From assembly GCF_014843845.1 (NCBI RefSeq), contig NZ_JHQS01000005.1, positions 1-57,719 on the forward strand: DNA of 57,719 nt, in the 5' to 3' direction. The translations under genes were made by a program, and so were the position numbers. The notes under the pieces were generated by a model. It saw only the letters and a list, made by a program, of their open reading frames with translations. It ran no database searches and had not been told where the DNA came from. This stretch comes from Mesorhizobium amorphae. GTDB taxonomy: Bacteria > Pseudomonadota > Alphaproteobacteria > Rhizobiales > Rhizobiaceae. Shown here in pieces: positions 8,563 through 15,268 of the stretch (its first letter is position 1; each line of letters begins with the position of its first letter).

Positions 8563-8942
8563 TCCGCCCTAACCAAGATGACAGTGAGCGATGAAAACCC
8601 TCAGCTCTCATACGTGGTCTATAGCCCCCCTACTTCTATAGCCCGCCTACTTCCCGTTCCTCGCCGTCATTCTCGCATCTGATGGTACGTCGGCTACCGC
8701 CCGTCCGTTCGATACGGCTGAGGAGGCCGCTGCATTCAACAGACAGATGGCTGCGGCTGGGCATCCCGGTAAGGTCAGGAATTGACCGCCCAAGGTCGCC
8801 AGGACGCGCGCGGGACGCTTCGGTGGCGTAGGACAGCGGCCAGCCGAAACGCGCGCTGGTGGGCTTGCCAGGGCCTCTGAGTCAACAGGCGGCCCGGCTA
8901 CCTCGTCGTCGGGACTAGCCAGCTCTGGGTCGCTTTCGAGGC
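8563..8942. other. Intergenic DNA with a REP-like palindrome and a short degenerate coding trace
   Basis: A near-tandem pair of CTATAGCCC.CCTACTT units lies at 8621-8652. A plus-strand stretch at about 8640-8784 reads protein-like (RPFDTAEEAAAFNRQMAAAG) but has no start. A REP-like palindrome occupies 8795-8865. No gene can be supported. Confidence 0.4.
8795..8865. repeat. REP-like palindromic repeat, copy 1
   Basis: About 70 bp are shared with 16413-16479, including the block GTAGGACAGCGGCCAGCCG. Nested inverted arms (GCCAG...CTGG, CGCGCG...CGCGCG, TTCGG...CCGAA) give a long imperfect hairpin. Both copies are intergenic. Confidence 0.7.
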
Positions 8943-9341
8943 TTATGCCCAGAAATTGTCCCAGGCGTAGAGGTCGTAGAAGTGGTCCCTGGCGTCCATC
9001 AACTTGCCGTTCTTGATGTCGAAGACGATGCAACAGAGCACGTCCAGCCGTTTGCCGTTGCGCTCCCCGGTATTCTGATGGACGCCCACCACGAGCCCGT
9101 CCTCGCTCTCCGTCACGTGCAAAAGTTTGGCCTTGAAGGTCCCGTGGGTTTCGCTGCCCAACTGGCCGAACTGGCCAAAGATTGCTTCGTGGCCTTTATG
9201 GTCTCCGGCCACGGGACTCTTGCCCGGAGTATGCCACGTGCAGGTCTCGTCGATGATTAGCGCCAGCGTGTCCATGTCGCCAGTATTGAACGCGGCATAA
9301 CCGCGCCGAACGATCTCGGAGTTCTGATTCACGTCTGCCAT
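8943..9341 (-). CDS. SnoaL/NTF2-like small-fold protein
   Basis: ATG at 9341 follows GGGAGGAAGTT and gives 132 residues; the upstream frame to 9500 lacks homology. The sequence has the NTF2-like pattern IVRRGYAAFNTGDMDTLALIIDETCTWHTPG at the N-terminus and GKLMDARDHFYDLYAWDNFW at the C-terminus. Such proteins form cone-shaped alpha+beta dimers that act as isomerases, hydrolases or binding proteins; the ligand is unknown. A sigma-70-type promoter lies 47 bp upstream. It is divergent from the ligase at 9484. Confidence 0.8.
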   Translation of the reverse strand: MADVNQNSEIVRRGYAAFNTGDMDTLALIIDETCTWHTPGKSPVAGDHKGHEAIFGQFGQLGSETHGTFKAKLLHVTESEDGLVVGVHQNTGERNGKRLDVLCCIVFDIKNGKLMDARDHFYDLYAWDNFWA

Positions 9342-9387
9342 AACTTCCTCCCTAGCGGGCGAACGGGGTAGGTTTGCCGGCTGGTAA

Positions 9388-9415
9388 ATTATAGGCCGTT
9401 CATTCGAATATTCAA
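9388..9415 (-). promoter_or_regulatory. Sigma-70-type promoter of the SnoaL-like gene
   Basis: On the minus strand TTGAAT (9415-9410) and TATAAT (9393-9388) are 16 bp apart. This contrasts with the stress promoters of neighbouring genes. Confidence 0.6.
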
Positions 9416-9483
9416 TTTTGCTAAAATGCTTCGGAACTAAGGTTAGGCGCCACGCCTTGAATCGCGTTCCGTGAGCTCTGTGC

Positions 9484-10347
9484 ATGCGTTTGAAGTTCAT
9501 CCCTCCGCTGATGCCGATCTTGGTGGAGAAGCCGCCCGAGGGCGATGGCTGGATTCACGAGGTCAAGTTCGATGGCTACCGTTCCCAGATCGTCAGGGAT
9601 ATCGACGGCGTGCGCATCTTCACCCGCCGCGGACTGGACTGGACGTCGAAATACCGTGACCTCGCAGCCGCCGCGGCCTCGCTCGAGGTGGAAAGCGCCA
9701 TCATTGACGGCGAGATCATCGTCACCAACGAGGCGGGGATCTCCGACTTCGCAGCACTTCGGAAAGCGATCACCCGGCGCCAGCATGATCTGTACTTCGT
9801 CGCCTTCGATCTGCTGCACCTTAATGGCCACGATCTGTGCGACATGGTTCTAGAAGACCGTCGCGAGATCCTAGCCGAAATGATCCCGGAAGGCGGGCGC
9901 ATTCAATACAGCCGGGCGTTGCCGGGCGATGCCAAGGCGATTTTCCATCTCGTCGACCAGGCCGGCCTCGAAGGCGTCGTCTCGAAGCGGAAGGAGAGCA
10001 AGTATCGATCCGGCCCATCCACAAACTGGCTAAAGGCGAAATGCTACAGCATTGACGAATACGAACTGCTCGGCGTCGAGCGAGAGGCCGGCAAGCCAGC
10101 TTTCGCTCTGATGGCCGAGCGGGGCACAGGCCGCTATGTCGGATCTGCGTTCATCACCCTGAACCGGGAAATGCGGAAACGGCTCTGGGAGCGCGTCCGG
10201 GACCATGTAGGGCCACCGCCGAAGGGCATAAGGCGGCCGGCGACACAATGGGTCAAGCCGGGTCTGATAGGCCGTGTGAAGACCTACGCGGCGAGGAGGA
10301 TCTGCGGCATGCGTCGCTGCAGGATTTTCGGGAGGAAAGGAACTTAA
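9484..10347 (+). CDS. Stand-alone ATP-dependent DNA ligase (LigD ligase-domain type), C-terminus frameshifted (copy 2)
   Basis: The 287-residue frame has the adenylation core of LigD-type ligases. Motif I is EVKFDGYR with nucleophile Lys28. Further motifs are IIDGEI, YFVAFDLLHLNG (motif III region), LEGVVSKRK (motif IV) and NWLKAKC (motif V), followed by the OB-fold part through TQWVKPGLIGRVK. Such enzymes seal nicks or breaks in bacterial end joining. Against the remnant at 7265, one C is missing near 10277, so the conserved end LRHASLQDFREE is replaced by about 22 unrelated residues. The catalytic core is complete, so residual activity is possible. GGAAC-N17-CCTT at 9429 is a weak stress-promoter candidate. 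A DUF768 gene follows after 24 bp. Confidence 0.85.
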   Translation: MRLKFIPPLMPILVEKPPEGDGWIHEVKFDGYRSQIVRDIDGVRIFTRRGLDWTSKYRDLAAAAASLEVESAIIDGEIIVTNEAGISDFAALRKAITRRQHDLYFVAFDLLHLNGHDLCDMVLEDRREILAEMIPEGGRIQYSRALPGDAKAIFHLVDQAGLEGVVSKRKESKYRSGPSTNWLKAKCYSIDEYELLGVEREAGKPAFALMAERGTGRYVGSAFITLNREMRKRLWERVRDHVGPPPKGIRRPATQWVKPGLIGRVKTYAARRICGMRRCRIFGRKGT

Positions 10348-10371
10348 TGCCACTCGCCAGCTTATGGCGAG

Positions 10372-10587
10372 ATGAGCACCCGCGGCGTCAACTTCCTGCA
10401 CAAGTGGATTGCCAACAACGTCCCCGAGACCGTGGGCGCGGAGGTGATTTCAGTCGCCGAGTTGACGCAACAGCTATTCGCCGATGCCAAGGCGGTAGGA
10501 ATTAGCAGCGTCGAGATCGAGGAAGATACCGGCAGCGTCTACGAGGTGATCCTGGACGTCATAGTTCATCACGGCTTCACGGATTGA
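10372..10587 (+). CDS. DUF768 protein (copy 2, intact)
   Basis: This 71-residue small acidic protein has the family pattern STRGVNFLHKWIANNVPETV at the N-terminus and VEIEEDTGSVYEVILD near the C-terminus. It has no membrane span or signal peptide. DUF768 is a family of unknown function known mainly from Mesorhizobium. It lies 24 bp after a ligase gene, the same arrangement as at 14586, so the two are probably co-transcribed. Confidence 0.8.
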   Translation: MSTRGVNFLHKWIANNVPETVGAEVISVAELTQQLFADAKAVGISSVEIEEDTGSVYEVILDVIVHHGFTD

Positions 10588-10610
10588 GGTAGTGAGAGAG
10601 GGCTGACAAA

Positions 10611-10862
10611 ATGGATGCCCTCAAGCGAACATATCGTCTGCAGATCATGGTCAATGCCGAGGAACTCGCTGTCCTGGATGCTTGGCGATTTGAGAAAAGA
10701 CTTCCGAACCGTGCTGAGGCAGTGCGGGCGTTGCTTCAACGCGGTCTCATGGCCAAGGGCTATGAGACAGATCGGGGCGCACGTTCGGTCGAATTCGGCG
10801 TTCTTCATCTTACCATTCGCACTATCGGCGGCCCCAAACCAATAGGCTTAAAAGGGAAGTGA
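10611..10862 (+). CDS. Putative ribbon-helix-helix-like small protein
   Basis: This is an 83-residue protein 23 bp after the DUF768 gene. The N-terminal half (YRLQIMVNAEELAVLDAWRFEKR, then RAEAVRALLQRGL) has the strand-helix-helix spacing of ribbon-helix-helix DNA-binding proteins. It could be a small transcription regulator or antitoxin-like protein; no toxin partner is visible. The C-terminal 30 residues are low in recognisable structure. A hairpin terminator lies downstream. Confidence 0.55.
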   Translation: MDALKRTYRLQIMVNAEELAVLDAWRFEKRLPNRAEAVRALLQRGLMAKGYETDRGARSVEFGVLHLTIRTIGGPKPIGLKGK

Positions 10863-10945
10863 AAAGAAGTAGCCGGCTAGCTACGTCCAGCCGTAGCGAC
10901 ACGCGACCCCCGTTGCCGGCTGTTTGCGAGGTCAGCCGGATGATT

Positions 10946-10981
10946 AGGTGCCCGCCGCCGCGAGAACAGTAGCGGGCACCT
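10946..10981 (+). terminator. Hairpin terminator
   Basis: AGGTGCCCGC (10946-10955) pairs perfectly with GCGGGCACCT (10972-10981), followed by AGGTTT. It probably ends the ligase-DUF768-RHH transcript. The rest of 10863-11118 shows no gene. Confidence 0.6.
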
Positions 10982-11118
10982 AGGTTTGCCGCCGATGAAG
11001 GGACTTTGCTCGGCAGCCCGATACCAATGTGTAGTCAACGCCTTGGTTGCCCCATCGGTCCTCTGCCTTTGATGCTTGGACTTCGGTCCGGCGCCCTATC
11101 GGACCATGGCCCATCGGG

Positions 11119-11143
11119 GGAACGAACCCATTGTGGCCTCGTT
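11119..11143 (+). promoter_or_regulatory. EcfG-type general-stress promoter (GGAAC-N16-CGTT)
   Basis: GGAAC at 11119-11123 and CGTT at 11140-11143, spacing 16, stand 34 bp before a 33-codon membrane-protein gene. Confidence 0.8.
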
Positions 11144-11177
11144 GTGCACCAGTGAAGTCGGCATGAGGAGCAAGGAA

Positions 11178-11279
11178 ATGGACGATCGAGATAACAGCGT
11201 TATGGAGGCTGGATGGCTTCTTGCTGTCCCCGCTTCGCTTGCCCTTACCGTCCTTTTGGCTGGCCTCTTGCTAACGTAA
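11178..11279 (+). CDS. 33-residue single-span membrane protein (paralogue 1)
   Basis: ATG at 11178 follows AAGGA. The product has a short polar head (MDDRDNSVMEAGW) and one membrane span (LLAVPASLALTVLLAGLLL). The copy at 16728 agrees at 23 of 33 positions, and both lie behind GGAAC-type promoters, which supports a real gene. A DUF1236 gene begins 42 bp after the stop and may share the transcript. Function unknown; membrane stress peptides of this size are plausible. Confidence 0.7.
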   Translation: MDDRDNSVMEAGWLLAVPASLALTVLLAGLLLT

Positions 11280-11321
11280 CCAGCCCAAGTTTTGGCTCAC
11301 AGCCCAACACAGGAGAAAACT

Positions 11322-11621
11322 ATGAGAAGGCATCTTACCGCAGCTGCTGCAGGGTTTTTGCTGGTTGCCGGCATTGGTGCGGCCGCAGCCGACACTGTGG
11401 TCATCCAACCGGAACAGGAAACGGTCATTAGGGAATATGTGAAGAAACAGCCTCTGGCGTCAGTGAAGCTTCCTGGTGTGGAACTCAACATCGGAACGGC
11501 TCTCCCCGATACGGTCGAGCTTCATGAAGTTCCCAATGTGAAATACCGGTACACTGTGATCGACAACCGCACAGTCGTCGTGGATCCGGACACCCGTACG
11601 GTCATCAAAGTCTACGACTGA
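11322..11621 (+). CDS. DUF1236-family exported protein
   Basis: ATG at 11322 follows AGGAGA. The 99-residue product has a signal peptide (HLTAAAAGFLLVAGIGAAAA, cleavage after the alanine run) and a periplasmic part. The latter has VIREYVKKQPLASVKLPG and PNVKYRYTVIDNRTVVVDP, characteristic of DUF1236, a short rhizobial family of unknown function. It probably lies in one stress-induced transcript with the 33-residue membrane protein. The first 138 bp recur almost unchanged at 21318-21455 on the other strand, a truncated duplicate. Confidence 0.85.
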   Translation: MRRHLTAAAAGFLLVAGIGAAAADTVVIQPEQETVIREYVKKQPLASVKLPGVELNIGTALPDTVELHEVPNVKYRYTVIDNRTVVVDPDTRTVIKVYD

Positions 11622-11641
11622 ACCAAGAGCTTCGGCTGAAG

Positions 11642-11669
11642 GCCCGCCGCCCCGAAATGGGTGGCGGGC
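11642..11669 (+). terminator. Hairpin terminator
   Basis: GCCCGCC (11642-11648) pairs with GGCGGGC (11663-11669). The following T-run is weak. It stands 20 bp after the DUF1236 stop. Confidence 0.6.
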
Positions 11670-11696
11670 TTACAAACAAAAGCAGGGACGTCGCAA

Positions 11697-11793
11697 ATGA
11701 AAAAGGGCTACCAAAAGCCCACGCTTGTGAAGCGCGAGAAGCTCGGCGACTTGACGGTCAGATTGCTATTTCGGGCCGAAACTATGTCAGTGA
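11697..11793 (+). pseudogene. Possible RiPP-precursor-like small gene, probably frameshifted
   Basis: ATG at 11697 opens MKKGYQKPTLVKREKLGDLT. That has the KxYxKPxLVKREKL pattern of short rhizobial peptides annotated as putative RiPP precursors with lasso-like leaders. After GDLT the frame continues without character to 12020. Dropping one base near 11759 would give a 31-codon peptide ending YFGPKLCQ at 11793. No maturation enzymes are nearby. The leader resemblance is from memory. Confidence 0.35.
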
Positions 11794-11947
11794 TTCTGAA
11801 ATCGAGATGGCCCCTGTCACGTCATCCATCTCATTGCCTGCCTTATATGACCCCTGGAATTTGCCCTTCAAGCACTGAACCGACTGAATTGCCGATAGCT
11901 GCTTCCAGCGGCCCAGCGGCCGGGGCTGCTGGGGGCGGGGTTCGGCC

Positions 11948-11990
11948 GCCGGGCCTAACCGGAAAACGGAGAGATGGTTCGCCGGCTGGC
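11948..11990. repeat. 43-bp exact repeat, copy 1
   Basis: Identical over 43 bp to 21485-21527, same orientation (begins GCCGGGCCTAACCGG, ends TTCGCCGGCTGGC). Both copies lie near a DUF1236 sequence, one intact and one truncated. Confidence 0.9.
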
Positions 11991-12098
11991 AAGATCATAA
12001 GCCGGTATAACGCGATATAGAATGGACCTCCTTCCGTTCCCGAAACGTGCAAGCGACGTTCTTTACGTTAGGTAATGCTAAACAACTGCGGTGGCGGC

Positions 12099-12170
12099 CT
12101 AAAGCCCATGCGGCGCTTAGAAAGGGCCAGCAATAGGTCCGTTTCGTCCATGATCCCGCTCTGGAAAACA
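12099..12170 (-). pseudogene. 3' fragment of the 7751-7963 gene type
   Basis: About 70 bp align with 7751-7822 and read DETDLLLALSKRR before a stop at 12099-12101. Upstream coding sequence is absent. The surrounding 11880-12410 contains the 43-bp repeat, this fragment and a hairpin (CCGGCGCA/TGCGCCGG, 12281-12305), but no intact gene. Confidence 0.7.
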
Positions 12171-12313
12171 CCCGCGCCCGCTGGATGACGACGAACGGCT
12201 ACATATATCTTGTCGCTGGGCGCGCCGCGCTAGCGGAACATTCGCGATTTCTAGCGGTTTAACTAGGCGATGCCGCTTCCTCGGTGTCCGGCGCAGGCTG
12301 CGCCGGCTCAAGG

Positions 12314-12359
12314 TTTGATGCTGGTGGCGCACTAGTAAGTTCCTAGGGCGCCGCCTCGG
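12314..12359. repeat. Dispersed repeat, copy 1
   Basis: TTTGATGCTGGTGGCGCAC followed about 17-20 bp later by GCGCCGCCTCGG is shared with 12958-12999. GGAAC-N16-GGTT lies at 12235-12259 upstream, paralleling the GGAAC-N16-CATT upstream of the second copy. Confidence 0.6.
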
Positions 12360-12409
12360 TTTGCTGGGATACGCGCGAAAAGGGCAGCAATCTCGCGATG
12401 CCAAACGTT

Positions 12410-12434
12410 GGAACTTTTCACCACTTCGCACCTT
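12410..12434 (+). promoter_or_regulatory. Variant general-stress promoter candidate (GGAAC-N16-CCTT)
   Basis: GGAAC at 12410-12414 and CCTT at 12431-12434 have canonical spacing with one mismatch, 50 bp before the exported-protein gene. Confidence 0.4.
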
Positions 12435-12484
12435 CTTTGAGCAGGTCGTTGCTGCAACGACTTGTGAATCAGGAGGAACTTTCT

Positions 12485-12760
12485 ATGAAGCTCAAGATGC
12501 TATGCATGGGCGCGATGGCGCTTTCGATGATGACCGCTGCGGCACTTGCAGGGGCACTCGACGATCCGGCGAAAATGTCGCCCTTCTTCACCGATGCCGG
12601 TATGAAAACGATGAGGTCGGCCGACGAGTTCAAGGCCGCCTGGATGGCGATGAAGGAAGAAGATCGCGCCGCGATGATGAAGGAATGCGGCGACGAGGCC
12701 ATTGCCAAGGAGCACGACAATTTCTGCAAGATGACCAAACAGCTCGGCGGCGCCAACTGA
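12485..12760 (+). CDS. Small exported hypothetical protein
   Basis: ATG at 12485 follows a strong AGGAGGA. The 91-residue product has a signal peptide (MKLKMLCMGAMALSMMTAAA, cleaved near residue 22). The mature part is helical and charged (DDPAKMSPFFTDAGMKTM, EEDRAAMMKECGDEAIAKE), with two cysteines that could form a disulphide. No family recognised. A strong inverted repeat lies 25 bp after the stop. Confidence 0.75.
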   Translation: MKLKMLCMGAMALSMMTAAALAGALDDPAKMSPFFTDAGMKTMRSADEFKAAWMAMKEEDRAAMMKECGDEAIAKEHDNFCKMTKQLGGAN

Positions 12761-12785
12761 GCAGACACTACTCTCAATCTTGCGA

Positions 12786-12808
12786 GAGCCCGCGGAGGCC
12801 GCGGGCTC
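12786..12808 (+). terminator. Hairpin after the exported-protein gene
   Basis: GAGCCCGCGG (12786-12795) pairs perfectly with CCGCGGGCTC (12799-12808); no T-run follows. Confidence 0.55.
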
Positions 12809-12934
12809 CTAAAGACTTAATTGACGATCAGACGCTGCTTGTCCCGGTCGCGCTGCGGCGGGGGACGATGCGCGCGCACACTGGCTTTTAGATCCCGATG
12901 CCTACCATGGGTGCGGGCCTTTCTGGTTTCAGCT

Positions 12935-13054
12935 GGAACAATCCGCCCGCCTCAACATTTTGATGCTGGTGGCGCACAAATCTTTGCGCGCCGCCTCGGG
13001 TCGCACAACCCGACAATAGAGCCCGCTCCGGCCCCTCACCGGAGCGGGCTTTTT
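12935..13054 (+). ncRNA. Candidate small RNA unit with variant stress promoter
   Basis: GGAAC (12935-12939) and CATT (12956-12959) have 16-bp spacing. About 60 bp later a strong terminator (GCCCGCTCCGG/CCGGAGCGGGC, 13021-13049, then TTTTT) closes the unit. No ORF fits between. The unit contains the repeat also found at 12314 and lacks the stem 1 of the clear small-RNA copies, so it is a weaker candidate. Confidence 0.4.
12958..12999. repeat. Dispersed repeat, copy 2
   Basis: Same sequence as 12314-12359 (TTTGATGCTGGTGGCGCAC ... GCGCCGCCTCGG), here lying between a promoter-like element and a terminator. Confidence 0.6.
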
Positions 13055-13057
13055 ACC

Positions 13058-13111
13058 AACGTCCCCGAGACGGCGGGTGCCAACGACCAAAAACTGTTCG
13101 CGGGTGCCAAG
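13058..13111 (+). pseudogene. DUF768 remnant (copy 3)
   Basis: The frame reads NVPETAGANDQKLFAGAK, matching NVPETVGAD...QKLFADAK of the intact genes with the middle eight residues deleted. It starts immediately after a terminator T-run, so the 5' third has been replaced. Confidence 0.7.
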
Positions 13112-13150
13112 GTACTCTCCCGATGGAACAGGCATACATGACGCAGGGCG

Positions 13151-13549
13151 CTACATTTGGCTGCTGCCGATTATTCCGACTTCACCCTCCGAGAGGTTAG
13201 TCCGCGACGGTCCCGCGGCCGTGAACACGACACCAGCTGATTCAAGCACATCACATACGGCGGCCAGCTTCGCGGGACGCAAGGTCCTAAGCCCGTTTTC
13301 GAAGTCGCGTATTGTCCCCTCGCTAAAACCGCACTTGGCAGCGAGCCGCACCTGAGACCAGTTCAATAGCGCCCGTGCCGCCCGCGACTGCTCTGGTGTC
13401 ATCACCAACCTGCAAGCGCTTTCGCCTCGCGCTCTAGCGTCGCGCTGGTCGATGCCATGGTTCCTGATGAAATCGGCGACCTCATATTCCTTGTCGCCCG
13501 ACACCCGGTCGCGGTCGCGGAAATCTCGTTTGGTGTTGTCGTCGGACAT
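13151..13549 (-). CDS. DUF3606-like N-terminus fused to an XRE-type helix-turn-helix domain
   Basis: ATG at 13549 follows AGGAGG. Residues 1-40 (MSDDNTKRDFRDRDRVSG, then EYEVADFIRNHGI) match the DUF3606 pattern, normally a complete small protein of about 60 residues. Residues 50-115 form an XRE-like HTH (MTPEQSRAARALLNWSQVRLA, SEGTIRDFENG, LAAVCDVLESAGVVF). The two parts are usually separate genes, so this is either a real fusion or the result of a deletion. The product is probably a DNA-binding regulator. GGAAC-N16-GGTT lies just upstream. Confidence 0.7.
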   Translation of the reverse strand: MSDDNTKRDFRDRDRVSGDKEYEVADFIRNHGIDQRDARARGESACRLVMTPEQSRAARALLNWSQVRLAAKCGFSEGTIRDFENGLRTLRPAKLAAVCDVLESAGVVFTAAGPSRTNLSEGEVGIIGSSQM

Positions 13550-13571
13550 CGCTGCTACCTCCTGTTAGAGA

Positions 13572-13596
13572 ACCGCGGCTGGCAGCGATTGTTCCG
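13572..13596 (-). promoter_or_regulatory. Variant general-stress promoter candidate (GGAAC-N16-GGTT, minus strand)
   Basis: Read on the minus strand, GGAAC (13596-13592) and GGTT (13575-13572) are 16 bp apart, 22 bp before the DUF3606-HTH start. Confidence 0.4.
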
Positions 13597-13675
13597 CCTT
13601 GCTTATTAAGTGTCTGCTAATGGAACGGAAACAGCTCTGCGATATTGAATCAAATTCGAGTTGCGGGGAGTTCCG

Positions 13676-14561
13676 ATGCGTAACGGGGCCGGCGAAGCCA
13701 GGCTGAAGTTCATCAAGCCGCTCGAGCCGGTCCTGGTGCTCGAGCCGCCGGTTAGCGACGACTGGCTGCACGAAATCAAATTCGACGGATTCCGCGTCCA
13801 ACTCATCCTCGACTGGGCCGGCGCTCGTGCCTTCACCAAGAACGGGCACGATTGGTCGAAGCGTTTTTGGCCAGTGATCGGCGCGGCCGAAAAGCTGCCG
13901 GCCAAATCGTTCATCCTCGATGGCAAAATGATAGCGCCTGATCCGGACGGCAGGCCTAATTTCCATCAGATGCACTCACGCATGGCCTGGAACGCGGAGT
14001 TGCTCGCCTTTGTGGCCTTCGACATCCTGCACCTTGACGGTTGGGATTTGCGGTCGCTGCCGGCGATCGAGCGCAAGGCTATGCTTTGGGATCTCGTGAA
14101 GCCTGCCGATGGCATCATCAATATAGCCAACACGTCGAAGGTGGTGGCGCCGAGTTCTATGCAGCCATCGACAAGATGGGACTGGAGGGCATGGTGTCGA
14201 AGCGACGCGGCAGCCCGTACCCCAGCGGTCCGTCCGACATTTGGGTGAAGACCAAGTGTTGGGAGAGGTCGGCGACTTCGAACTGCTGGGCATCAGGCGG
14301 GAGCCTGGCAAGCCGCCGCAGGGCATTATGGCGCGCGGCGGGAAATATGCCGGCTCGGCCACGGTCGCCCTGACCAAGGAGATGCGCGAGCGTCTATGGC
14401 ACCGAGTGCGCAAGGGACGGGCGCCACCACCAGGGCTGCCGAAAGCCATATCGAAGGCGGAGTGGCTGAATCCCGGCATCACCGCCCGCGTTAGATATCT
14501 TCGCGGCGAGCCGAAGCTGCGCCATGCCTCGCTACAGGATTTCAGCGACGAAGGAACCTAA
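13676..14561 (+). pseudogene. ATP-dependent DNA ligase with two frameshifts (copy 3)
   Basis: ATG at 13676 follows GGGGAG. The first frame carries EIKFDGFR (nucleophile Lys35) and FVAFDILHLDGWDL. The frame changes near 14140, after which EFYAAIDKMGLEGMVSKRRGS and IWVKTKC follow. It changes again near 14260, after which GDFELLGIRREPGKPPQ to LRHASLQDFSDEGT completes the protein at 14561. All ligase motifs are present in order, so only two small indels inactivate it. It is more diverged from copies 1 and 2 than those are from each other. DUF768 copy 4 follows after 24 bp. Confidence 0.85.
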
Positions 14562-14585
14562 TGCCCGGCCGGCGCTTGTCGCGAG

Positions 14586-14807
14586 ATGAGCACCCACGGC
14601 ATCAACTTCCTGGACAAATGGATGGCAGAGCATCTGCCGAACGCGATCACCGACGATCCGTTGGCCATCATCTATTTGACAGAGGAAGCCATCAAGGCCG
14701 CTGAGCGTGAAGGCATCCCGCACGAGGAGATCAGCGAGGAGGTCGGCAGCCTGTTTGAGGTGATCCTCCAGGCGATGCAGCACAGGGAAGGCGGATTGGC
14801 GGATTGA
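14586..14807 (+). CDS. DUF768 protein (copy 4, intact, divergent)
   Basis: This 73-residue protein has the same frame of residues as the other copies (MSTHGINFLDKWMAEHLPNA, EVGSLFEVILQAM, final GGLAD) but a different middle (DDPLAIIYLTEEAIKAAERE). It lies 24 bp after a ligase gene, exactly as copy 2 does. No membrane segment. Function unknown. Confidence 0.8.
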   Translation: MSTHGINFLDKWMAEHLPNAITDDPLAIIYLTEEAIKAAEREGIPHEEISEEVGSLFEVILQAMQHREGGLAD

Positions 14808-14865
14808 GGCCATGTCGAAGCAATCTACAGGCGGGCCGCTGCTGACCTTTACGTCCGGTTCGGTT

Positions 14866-15066
14866 TTAGGGCTTCTTCCGCTTCTTTAGGAGGGTTACTA
14901 GCACGGTCCGCATTGATGAATGCTCTGGGCTATCGAGTTCCACGTCCCAATCACCGTTAAGCTGGTGCTGCCAGGGGAACTGCGCGTCTCCCAAAGCCCG
15001 TCGAAACGCTTTCGGATCAACGCCCACCGACCGGGCCATTTCTGCGGCGCTTGTCAGCTTGGTCAT
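14866..15066 (-). CDS. Small basic hypothetical protein (66 residues)
   Basis: ATG at 15066 has AGGAGG upstream, a good reason to prefer it over the start at 15189. The N-terminal part (KLTSAAEMARSVGVDPKAFRRAL) has a helix-turn-helix-like pattern; the end is very basic (LLKKRKKP). It might bind nucleic acid. The promoter region contains a striking hairpin at 15136-15179. Confidence 0.65.
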   Translation of the reverse strand: MTKLTSAAEMARSVGVDPKAFRRALGDAQFPWQHQLNGDWDVELDSPEHSSMRTVLVTLLKKRKKP

Positions 15067-15135
15067 GACGCCTCCTATGCTTTCCGCTAAAGCATACAGG
15101 AGTCTATACCGTCGCGCGACCGTCGCCGTAGGCAA

Positions 15136-15179
15136 CGACCGGTGCAGCGGGGTATCACTTCGGGGTACTGCACCGGTCG
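15136..15179. repeat. CCGGTGCAG-stem hairpin with GGGGTA direct repeats, copy A
   Basis: Perfect 12-bp arms CGACCGGTGCAG (15136-15147) and CTGCACCGGTCG (15168-15179) enclose a 20-bp loop made of CGGGGTA-TCACTT-CGGGGTA. The same stem core and GGGGTA repeats recur at 26580-26638. It lies 70 bp upstream of the minus-strand gene at 15066. Confidence 0.85.
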
Positions 15180-15268
15180 GTGGTGGCAACCATTCTCCCG
15201 CGATGCCTAAGTTATAGGCACATTAGAAATCGCTCAACTACGACTGAGGGCCTAAATCGCTCGGGGGG

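Noticed and set aside
8647..9033. 128-codon minus-strand frame sharing ARVSAGRCPTPP with a frame at 16296-16505
   Set aside because: The shared residues come from the REP-like palindrome; neither frame has a good ribosome site or other conservation.
14812..14889. 25-codon frame (MSKQSTGGPLLTF) after DUF768 copy 4
   Set aside because: No ribosome site, overlaps the convergent gene at 14866, and no second copy to support it.
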